Positions 1 through 4,898 of a DNA stretch of 5,349 nucleotides are shown piece after piece (the first letter of the stretch is position 1; every line of letters starts with the position of its first letter). The notes beneath the pieces were generated by a model. That model ran no database searches, had not been told where the DNA came from, and worked only from the letters and a program-made list of their open reading frames with translations. Both the position numbers and the translations under genes were made by a program. This DNA is from Kofleriaceae bacterium (lineage in GTDB: Bacteria > Myxococcota_A > Polyangia > Haliangiales > Haliangiaceae): the NCBI GenBank assembly GCA_016763395.1, contig JAESTW010000483.1, positions 1 to 5,349 on the forward strand, in the 5' to 3' direction.

Positions 1-86
1 CCCGCCATCCACGGGCTGTGAGCTACTCTCGAAAATCAAATTGCAGGCCGGCAGAGTGACCAAGATCAGCATGCTGTGTCCACAAA

Positions 87-102
87 TTCGGCGCATGCCG
101 AA
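87..102 (-). terminator. Candidate terminator hairpin downstream of the recombinase gene
   Basis: A perfect 6-bp stem (TTCGGC / GCCGAA) with a 4-nt loop lies about 50 nt beyond the recombinase stop codon. Read on the minus strand, the second arm is followed by TTTGTGG, so there is only a short T-run. It could be a weak intrinsic terminator for the recombinase transcript or simply a small dyad. Nothing else recognisable was seen in 1-153. Confidence 0.35.
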
Positions 103-153
103 GAGTAAGCTTCGCAAAGGGGTGGGTGCAAGCGCTATGTTTGGTGCGTCGCT

Positions 154-1239
154 CTAGTCTTCGTCGAGTAAATCCTCTCGCTCTTGCCGCGTGAGCCCTA
201 TGTACATCCCGGTGTACTTGGTACTCGAATGCCCCAGAAACGTCGCTGTTTGCGACTCTGAGCTAGTTTTGGCCATCACCTTCGAACCGTAGGTATGGCG
301 CAGCATGTGCGGATGTACCTCGATCCCTTCGTCCGAATACTTCCCCGCCTCCGCTGCTATCTTCTCAAGCACATTAGCGACTGAGTCCCGATGCATGCGC
401 CGCGTTCCACGCTTGTTCACCCGGCCGGACAAAAACAAACACTCATCCCCGCCGCTGCTTTTGCCACCCTTCACGGTCGCGATCGACCCGTCCGGTTTTT
501 TCGTGTCCTTCTTTCGCTCTCCCTCTATATACTCGTTTAGCGGCCCTCTAGCTTTCTTTGGCACGTAAACGTCATCGAAACGCCGTCCTTTTCGCTTGAC
601 GTTGCGAAAGTACTTTCCTTCGTATTGTCCGAGGCTCAGATCACAAAGCTCACTCACTCGCAGCCCTGTCTCCTGCAGCACAACCAAGATCGCCCGATTT
701 CGCACGGGTCTCGAATTCTTGTTCTTCGCCTCAGTCAAAACCAAGTTGTCCGCCGCTTTGAGCAAACTCCACATCACGGGCGCGGCCAGCTTACTGGGCT
801 CTCGCTGCGGCTGAATTCGCTCCATCGAAGTATGCACCGGATTGTCCCGCAAAGGGTTGTCCGGTCTCATTCGCAGCCACCTCGAAAAGGTCCGCAGCGT
901 ATGAAACGCTCTATTGATGGTCGCCGGCTTCCGCCCCTTCGCCTCTAAAACGTCCAGGAAGCCTGCTGTGTCGCGTTTCAACCACATCTCCACGGCCAAA
1001 TGTTTGTTGGCCTCTGCGTACCACCTGAGAAAAGCTCTCATGTCCTGCCACTTTGCCTCTTCGGTGGCCTTGGCTTTGATGCCAATCACTTCAAGCTGCA
1101 TGTACAGCACAAACCACGAAAACAGCGTCGCATCCCCCGAAACCTTGGGAACCCCCAACTCCGCCATCTTGTCCGCGACCATTCGGGGTGCAAGCTCCTC
1201 CGTCCCCGGCAGCAAACCCCTTTCCTCACCCCTACTCAT
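154..1239 (-). CDS. Tyrosine recombinase / phage-type integrase (XerC/D-like)
   Basis: Site-specific recombinase that would cut and rejoin DNA through a 3'-phosphotyrosine intermediate. Residues are numbered from the upstream TTG at 1245. Residues about 40-137 form the helical SAM-like core-binding domain, followed by the catalytic domain at about 150-360. The catalytic set is complete: R196 in GLRVSEL, K219 in the beta-hairpin (KRKGRR), H313 and R316 in HPHMLRH, H339 in LGHSS, and nucleophile Y348 in TGMYIG. The H-to-R (3), R-to-H (23) and H-to-Y (9) spacings match XerD. The K-to-H interval is 94 residues against 72 in XerD (recalled), because of a Lys/Gly-rich insertion at about 243-268. 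I prefer ATG at 1239 (361 aa). It has AAGGA (1253-1249) nine nt upstream, whereas TTG at 1245 would be too close to that site. The gene ends 15 residues after the nucleophile, as is usual. A palindromic candidate core site lies about 100 bp upstream. The family is certain, but the element type is not: a phage, ICE, plasmid-resolution or cassette recombinase are all possible. Confidence 0.95.
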   Translation of the reverse strand: MSRGEERGLLPGTEELAPRMVADKMAELGVPKVSGDATLFSWFVLYMQLEVIGIKAKATEEAKWQDMRAFLRWYAEANKHLAVEMWLKRDTAGFLDVLEAKGRKPATINRAFHTLRTFSRWLRMRPDNPLRDNPVHTSMERIQPQREPSKLAAPVMWSLLKAADNLVLTEAKNKNSRPVRNRAILVVLQETGLRVSELCDLSLGQYEGKYFRNVKRKGRRFDDVYVPKKARGPLNEYIEGERKKDTKKPDGSIATVKGGKSSGGDECLFLSGRVNKRGTRRMHRDSVANVLEKIAAEAGKYSDEGIEVHPHMLRHTYGSKVMAKTSSESQTATFLGHSSTKYTGMYIGLTRQEREDLLDED

Positions 1240-1292
1240 GCCCAAAAATCCTTATGTAGGAAAAGAGCCGCTACTCTCGCTGTGTCTGCCAT
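1236..1292 (-). CDS. Possible 18-codon leader peptide overlapping the recombinase start
   Basis: An ATG at 1292 opens an 18-codon frame (begins MADTARVAAL, ends KDFWA). Its TGA stop overlaps the recombinase ATG as ATGA, the classic layout for translational coupling. AGAAGG (1302-1297) lies 4 nt before the ATG, a slightly tight ribosome site, and a more purine-rich stretch (minus strand, 1323-1306) lies further upstream. The last third of the frame runs through the CTTATGTAGG half-site and the recombinase ribosome site. It may couple or limit recombinase translation. It is short enough to have arisen by chance. Confidence 0.3.
   Translation of the reverse strand: MADTARVAALFLHKDFWA
1251..1265. 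repeat. 15-bp direct repeat, copy 1 (recombinase half-site)
   Basis: CTTATGTAGGAAAAG is identical to 1359-1373, 108 bp away. Its first 10 bases equal one arm of the palindrome at 1345-1368. It sits directly before the recombinase gene and overlaps its ribosome binding site. It could be an accessory or arm-type site at which the recombinase controls its own expression. Confidence 0.7.
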
Positions 1293-1342
1293 GTCGCCTT
1301 CTGCCCTCTATCCCCCTCCTTCGGCACCCTTGAAACAGAGTT

Positions 1343-1370
1343 ACCCTACATAAGGGAGCTTATGTAGGAA
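1343..1370. other. Palindromic dif-like recombination site next to the recombinase
   Basis: Two perfect 10-bp inverted arms, CCTACATAAG (1345-1354) and CTTATGTAGG (1359-1368), are separated by 4 bp. Laid out like E. coli dif, it reads as an 11-bp left arm ending CATAA (1343-1353), a 6-bp centre GGGAGC (1354-1359) and an 11-bp right arm starting TTATG (1360-1370). CATAA/TTATG inner boxes are characteristic of XerC/XerD sites. Its position upstream of a tyrosine recombinase gene, and the repeated half-site at 1251-1265, support a role as a core or attachment site. An operator for recombinase autoregulation is an alternative or additional role. Confidence 0.6.
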
Positions 1371-1373
1371 AAG
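1359..1373. repeat. 15-bp direct repeat, copy 2 (right arm of the core palindrome)
   Basis: CTTATGTAGGAAAAG is an exact copy of 1251-1265 in the same orientation. Here its first 10 bases form the right arm of the perfect palindrome described at 1343-1370. Confidence 0.7.
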
Positions 1374-1404
1374 TCTAGCAAGGCGGGATGACAGTCGAAA
1401 GTTC

Positions 1405-1414
1405 TCTTGCAAGA
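1405..1414. repeat. 10-bp perfect palindrome
   Basis: TCTTGCAAGA is fully self-complementary. It lies in the short gap between the small ORF's stop codon (1439) and the dif-like site. It is long enough to be a protein-binding dyad but short enough to be chance. Confidence 0.25.
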
Positions 1415-1438
1415 TCACAACACTCTAGAGCGCGGCCG

Positions 1439-1837
1439 CTAGCCGTGCTCCTCGTTTAGGTATCCGCGGCCAGTGTTTAGTTTATCGTCCCAGGAGGTAA
1501 CAACGAACAAATGAACATAGCCTTGCTCTGCCGCCTTTGCGACGCTGACTCGGGATTTCCTTGCTACAGGCTTCAGCGTCTTGACTAGTTTTCCACCTGA
1601 TTTTTCAAGTGTCGAAAAATCCATTACTGGCGATTTCCAGGCCGCCTCAAGTGCAGTAGTGCCATTCTCGAGGTTGCTGAATCCCCAGATCTGGATTTCG
1701 CCGTACCTGCCGACATCGTCTACGTGGGTTTCAATTAAAATGTTGCTGGCAAAATCCGAAATTCGGAATGGGCCATCCCAGCTTCCTCCGTCGGTTAGTC
1801 CCGTGATTCCCCATTTCCCGATATTGGTTATATTCAT
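1439..1837 (-). CDS. Hypothetical protein, ~132 codons, possible cassette gene
   Basis: The product is not recognised. The frame starts at ATG 1837 (MNITNIGKWGITGL) and ends at TAG. It stays open upstream to a TTG at 1855 and a CTG before that, so the true start is unsure. No good ribosome site precedes ATG 1837. The protein is soluble-looking with no signal peptide or membrane segment. It is Gly/Trp/Asp-rich at the N-terminus, has a basic stretch in the middle (KLVKTLKPVARKSRVSVAKA), and then a beta-like stretch (YVHLFVVTSWDD) near the C-terminus. It lies between the two dif-like palindromes and points the same way as the recombinase. Such small orphan proteins are typical of mobile cassettes and dif modules. 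The opposite-strand frame here is a shadow. Confidence 0.6.
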   Translation of the reverse strand: MNITNIGKWGITGLTDGGSWDGPFRISDFASNILIETHVDDVGRYGEIQIWGFSNLENGTTALEAAWKSPVMDFSTLEKSGGKLVKTLKPVARKSRVSVAKAAEQGYVHLFVVTSWDDKLNTGRGYLNEEHG

Positions 1838-1920
1838 TGAGGGATGAACGCACAAAACGGAAGGCTTCGCAAGGTCACTCAGTCAAGAGCATAAGCCTTT
1901 CCTCTCGTTGCGTCGATGTC

Positions 1921-1942
1921 GCACGAAGGCGGGCTTTCGTGC
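1921..1942. repeat. Inverted repeat / hairpin upstream of the small ORF
   Basis: GCACGAA (1921-1927) and TTCGTGC (1936-1942) form a perfect 7-bp stem. A G.U and a G-C pair could extend it inward. No T-run follows on either strand, so it is not a standard terminator. It lies about 85 bp upstream of the small minus-strand ORF. Confidence 0.4.
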
Positions 1943-1986
1943 CCAGAGTGGATCACTGATTTTATTGTAAGGAAGCTTGCTGTTCT

Positions 1987-2045
1987 CGGACATCTTCGGA
2001 GGTAAAATACTGCTGTGGCTATAATTTTGCGGCAATAGAATAATT
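1987..2045. repeat. 59-bp direct repeat, copy A
   Basis: It matches 2391-2449 at 56 of 59 positions with no gaps, in the same orientation. It begins CGGACATCTTCGGAGG and ends AATAGAATAATT. The three differences fall at repeat positions 28, 31 and 47. The first two sit in the 4-bp centre of a loose dyad (ACTGC nnnn GCTATAATTTTGC). It contains a perfect TATAAT (2020-2025). Similarity to copy B fades immediately upstream of position 1987. Confidence 0.85.
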
Positions 2046-2243
2046 GTAGTATCGAACTGTCGCACCTGTCTGGTTCACTGTCCGGCTGGAGTTGATGCGG
2101 CTAACGCCGGGGATGTTGATCAAATCGAGTCGCTATTGTCCGATACTGTAGGGGATGGGAAGAAAATTGAGCCGCCCAGCGCGGGAAGTCTAAATAAAGG
2201 CCGGCGAAGATGAATACCTCAGATGTGCTCTTTGAGTTGGGTC

Positions 2244-2271
2244 GTTTCCCATAAGGGGGGTTATGGGAAGG
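2244..2271. other. Second dif-like palindrome
   Basis: Perfect 9-bp arms TTCCCATAA (2246-2254) and TTATGGGAA (2261-2269) flank a six-G centre. The inner 16 bp (2250-2265) match the recombinase-proximal site (1349-1364) at 14 of 16 positions, with the same CATAA - 6 bp - TTATG layout. It lies between the two 59-bp repeats and about 900 bp from the first site. It is likely bound by the same or a related Xer-type recombinase. The two centres differ (GGGAGC versus GGGGGG), which argues against efficient direct exchange between them. Confidence 0.5.
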
Positions 2272-2329
2272 GAACAAACTCCAAAAGGGGCGAGTCGAGG
2301 GTGCCAGCCTTCGCCGTCTAGTAGGTGAT

Positions 2330-2358
2330 GGCGGGCAGAGATGGGAGCTAAGCCCGCC
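2330..2358. repeat. GC-rich hairpin
   Basis: GGCGGGC (2330-2336) and GCCCGCC (2352-2358) form a perfect 7-bp stem with a 15-nt loop. A further stem, CCGGC (2376-2380) with GCCGG (2389-2393), runs into the start of the second 59-bp repeat. The cluster may be a structured RNA or folded single-stranded DNA site. No T-run follows, so it is not a clear terminator. Confidence 0.35.
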
Positions 2359-2390
2359 CGAGGCCGAACGGTAGGCCGGCTTACCATTGC

Positions 2391-2449
2391 CGGACATCTT
2401 CGGAGGTAAAATACTGCGGTCGCTATAATTTTGCGGGAATAGAATAATT
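2391..2449. repeat. 59-bp direct repeat, copy B
   Basis: Partner of 1987-2045 with three mismatches. Copy starts are 404 bp apart, leaving 345 bp between them. This copy lies about 140 bp upstream of the lipoprotein operon, and its TATAAT (2424-2429) is the best -10-like hexamer ahead of that operon. Both copies in direct orientation would allow homologous deletion of the intervening unit. Confidence 0.85.
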
Positions 2450-2575
2450 AGGACACTCTCGTGGCAGAGGGGGGTGTTAGCAGTCGTAAGCTTTCATGTG
2501 TGAAATGTTGAAGCTGTTGTCGAATTCAGACAGTGCTAGAGAGCAGTTTTGTTTTGCCTGTTCGTTGAGGCCGTG

Positions 2576-2581
2576 AGAAGG
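2576..2581 (+). promoter_or_regulatory. Ribosome binding site of the metzincin-like lipoprotein gene
   Basis: AGAAGG lies 10 nt upstream of the ATG at 2592. It supports that start, as does the signal peptide that begins there. Confidence 0.5.
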
Positions 2582-2591
2582 TTCCGGCGTA

Positions 2592-4226
2592 ATGCGAAAC
2601 TCTTTGTGTATGGCAATAGTCACAGCGGTGGCATTTTCAGGATGTGATCCTGGTGAAAATGAATTAGGTGTTACTACTGAGGAACTCGAGCTTCCTATCT
2701 CCAGTTTGGATATCGAAAATGCAATTGCCTCTCGCGAGCGTGGCGAGAAGACGGCTGACGTCATGGCCTCCGGGGAGCTTGAGAGCCCTCTCTTTAAACT
2801 GCGCCAAAGTCCACGCGCAACAGTCAGTGCCTGGAGAGAGGTGCTCGACCAGCCTGCTGTTAAGTTTTCCAAGCGCGGGCAACTTTTTGGATTGCTACAG
2901 GATCTTTGCCTGGTCGAAGCCAGCGATGCGCTGATTGACCTGGCGCTGCGGCCGCTTCCTGCGTCTTCGGCAGCGCCCAGCCATCACGCCCTGGGGCCTC
3001 GCATGCTTGCCGACCAAGATCGCAATTACGTCTTTACCACACTAGGAAAACTCTCAGGTTCAAGCTGTGATTCTCTTGCCGGACAGGCGACCGCAGGTGC
3101 CGCGAAGGCTCGCGCTCAGCTTGTTCGCTGGGTGCAGAGCGATAGCCAGCCGAGGCGTATCAGGTGGCGTGCCGGCGAAGCCTTGCTGGTAAACCATCCG
3201 AGCAAGGCGGCGCAGTTGCGATCGCAGATGCCGGCTGACTTGGAGTGGATGCTAACTCCGTTCGAAGAGCGACGAGTCGAAATGGAGGTTGAGGATACAC
3301 CGCCGGATTCGCATCCAACCGACTCATATCAGCCTGTTCAAAACTCCGCGGGTCAGCTATCTGGCTCGGACACACAGGAAGGGTCACCGATTTCGCTGGC
3401 CCGTGTCGTTGGTGATGATTCGGGTATCGGGCTAGCCCCTGAATCGGACAACAGCGTGCAAAGTCTGCCAGACGCTTGCGCAATTGCAGTCAACTTTGGC
3501 TGGGACTCGCTTGGCGATACCTATGTGAGTGATTGGATAAGTTTTTTCGCGGCATGGGGGGGCGAAACTTGCGAAGATTTGAAGGTTCGATACTATTGGG
3601 ACGTTATTCAAGACCCGGTTACCTGGGATGAAGGTTTTGGAATCCTCACGGCATGTGACGACAGGAAGCCGTACAAGCGTACTGTAAATTCCCTGTTCCT
3701 TCTGGAGCACTCCTCGTCTACGGGAGTCCCTTCTGGTGACTATAGCGGTGGCGTGATTCATTGGGCCTACGACTATATCAAGAACGTCACCCCGGAGTAC
3801 GAAACAACCTGCTACCAAGGCGACGACTGGGTTGCCCGCTATCAGAACGGAGGGTGGTGGTGGTGGCCGCAAGATGAACGAATTCAACTCACTCTTGGGC
3901 TGTGGGACTTCGCTGTGTCAATTCGCTCGGGGATTATCTTACATGAAGCCAGGCATGCAGACGGGTATAGTCACAACGTAGCTAATTCCAGCTGTCCGGC
4001 TGGCGGTAGCTGTGATTCGCACTATGGATACCATGGAGCCAACACCTTGCAGATTCAATGGTATGCACAATACTATCGAAGTGGAATTTTCGCCGATACG
4101 TACCTGCGCGGGCAGGCCCTGCAGGCTGCGAACTTCTATTTGAGAATGAATTACGCGGAATGTCCGGATGTTCAATTGGATTCGAATGGTTTATTCTATG
4201 GGACACCCGGTATCTGCGGCGCCTAG
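2592..4226 (+). CDS. Predicted lipoprotein with metzincin-type zinc metalloprotease motif
   Basis: This 544-residue protein is predicted to be exported and lipid-anchored. It starts with a short hydrophobic signal (MRNSLCMAIVTAVAF), then a relaxed lipobox FSGC with lipidated C18, followed by DPGEN. Residues about 60-225 look alpha-helical and loosely HEAT/ARM-like. Residues about 230-295 are an acidic Ser/Pro linker. The C-terminal domain (about 296-544) is rich in Trp, Tyr and Cys, suggesting an extracytoplasmic, disulfide-bonded fold. At 451-461 it carries HEARHADGYSH, an exact HExxHxxGxxH. This predicts three zinc ligands (H451, H455, H461) and general base E452. M519 in LRMNY is a possible Met-turn. 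Four consecutive Trp occur at 422-425. The exact peptidase family is not recognised. HEARH-type motifs also occur in other bacterial lipoproteins whose third ligand differs, so H461 could be fortuitous. The next gene starts 9 nt after the stop, so the two form an operon. Confidence 0.85.
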   Translation: MRNSLCMAIVTAVAFSGCDPGENELGVTTEELELPISSLDIENAIASRERGEKTADVMASGELESPLFKLRQSPRATVSAWREVLDQPAVKFSKRGQLFGLLQDLCLVEASDALIDLALRPLPASSAAPSHHALGPRMLADQDRNYVFTTLGKLSGSSCDSLAGQATAGAAKARAQLVRWVQSDSQPRRIRWRAGEALLVNHPSKAAQLRSQMPADLEWMLTPFEERRVEMEVEDTPPDSHPTDSYQPVQNSAGQLSGSDTQEGSPISLARVVGDDSGIGLAPESDNSVQSLPDACAIAVNFGWDSLGDTYVSDWISFFAAWGGETCEDLKVRYYWDVIQDPVTWDEGFGILTACDDRKPYKRTVNSLFLLEHSSSTGVPSGDYSGGVIHWAYDYIKNVTPEYETTCYQGDDWVARYQNGGWWWWPQDERIQLTLGLWDFAVSIRSGIILHEARHADGYSHNVANSSCPAGGSCDSHYGYHGANTLQIQWYAQYYRSGIFADTYLRGQALQAANFYLRMNYAECPDVQLDSNGLFYGTPGICGA

Positions 4227-4235
4227 GAAGTGAGA

Positions 4236-4814
4236 ATGATTATGAAGACAATAGTATTGAGTTTGACCTTGGCCTTTGCGCTGGCGAACGCCAGTGCGTG
4301 CAGCGACGATGGTTCCAGTTCAACTGTCGGGCCGGACTATCTAGGCTACTTACATATTACTCAGGAGTTTCCGACTGAAGAATCGACGCTACTGATAAGC
4401 TTCTCCCAGCGCCACTTAACCGTGCTTTCTCCTCAGTACGATGCCCAATATCGGGCCGATTTTACTGACGAAGAGTTCACTCAGTTCTTGGTCTTTGCGA
4501 CCCGCGAGAAGAATAAAATCTACAGCGACGACTACGATACTCAGCTTGCGCCAGGTCCCGACTGTGCGCAAGAGCAGGCAGGCGATGTCGAAACTATCTG
4601 CAAGGCACTCGAGCTTGCCGAGTTCAGGTTTAGCGCGAATGCCATGTTGACTCATCTGGCACATGACGACCCGGAAATCGCACCATCACTGTCAGTCAAC
4701 CTTAGTGCGCCGACAAGTCTGTCCATCGAAACTGCTGAGTATGTTCTTTTCCTGGAGGCTCTCCGTGTCCGAGTCTTAGAAGAGGGAGAAGTGATAGATG
4801 TTAGCGACGGGTAG
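4236..4814 (+). CDS. Small predicted lipoprotein, operon partner
   Basis: The protein is not recognised and has about 192 residues. I prefer ATG 4236. AGGA (4225-4228), overlapping the upstream TAG stop, lies 7 nt before it; GTG 4230 and ATG 4242 are alternatives. From the GTG the numbering gives a signal peptide at residues 1-23, with a basic N-end, the hydrophobic core IVLSLTLAFALA, lipobox ASAC and lipidated C24, then an SDDGSSS spacer. The mature part (about 170 aa) is acidic, with mixed strand and helix character. C112 and C124 could form a disulfide. No catalytic motif is visible. Only 9 nt separates it from the stop of the metzincin-like gene, so it is probably translationally coupled and made together with it. 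It could be a partner, chaperone or inhibitor of that putative protease; this is inference from context only. Confidence 0.85.
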   Translation: MIMKTIVLSLTLAFALANASACSDDGSSSTVGPDYLGYLHITQEFPTEESTLLISFSQRHLTVLSPQYDAQYRADFTDEEFTQFLVFATREKNKIYSDDYDTQLAPGPDCAQEQAGDVETICKALELAEFRFSANAMLTHLAHDDPEIAPSLSVNLSAPTSLSIETAEYVLFLEALRVRVLEEGEVIDVSDG

Positions 4815-4868
4815 TCCACGCTGAACCCTCCTTGCTACAGGAGATCGAGACGGGCGGGCGTTGGAGGG

Positions 4869-4898
4869 CGAGAATTCCTGCTTTTGCTGTCATTCTCG
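4869..4898. repeat. Inverted repeat at the 3' end of repA
   Basis: CGAGAAT (4869-4875) and ATTCTCG (4892-4898) form a perfect 7-bp stem with a 16-nt loop. One arm spans the last codons and stop of the minus-strand rep gene. It lies between convergent genes, so it might help end transcripts from either side, but there is no T-run. Confidence 0.3.

Larger units (their letters stand above)
1838..2591. other. 754-bp non-coding, repeat- and hairpin-rich region
   Basis: No convincing gene was found in this stretch. It contains a hairpin at 1921-1942, two 59-bp direct repeats (1987-2045 and 2391-2449), a dif-like palindrome (2244-2271) and a GC-rich hairpin cluster (2330-2393). The last 140 bp, 2450-2591, are the leader of the lipoprotein operon and hold no obvious sigma-70 promoter. 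The best -10 match upstream is the TATAAT inside the second 59-bp repeat (2424-2429), without a recognisable -35. The minus-strand frames here start inside the repeats and read as Ser/Pro/Arg-rich translation of structured DNA. Confidence 0.6.

Noticed and set aside
305..1353. Several plus-strand frames opposite the recombinase
   Set aside because: Shadows of the recombinase gene, whose catalytic motifs are unambiguous on the minus strand.
1883..2065. 60-codon minus-strand frame through repeat A
   Set aside because: Runs through the repeat and the 1921-1942 hairpin, has no ribosome site, and shows no protein-like features.
2101..2397. 98-codon minus-strand frame between the 59-bp repeats
   Set aside because: Ser/Pro/Arg-rich, no ribosome site, covers hairpins and the palindrome, and an equally long alternative frame exists. 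It reads as non-coding.
2088..2480. Possible integron attC ends (GGCTAACGCC at 2098, GTTAGC at 2475)
   Set aside because: The paired RYYYAAC and GTRRRRY-type core sites with matching inner arms could not be assembled, so no attC is claimed.
3855..3866. Four tandem TGG codons in the metzincin-like gene
   Set aside because: A short trinucleotide run encoding WWWW; noted in the gene entry but not evidence of a separate element.
4828..4843. CTCCT / AGGAG mini-hairpin after the lipoprotein operon
   Set aside because: Only 5 bp with no T-run; too weak to call a terminator.
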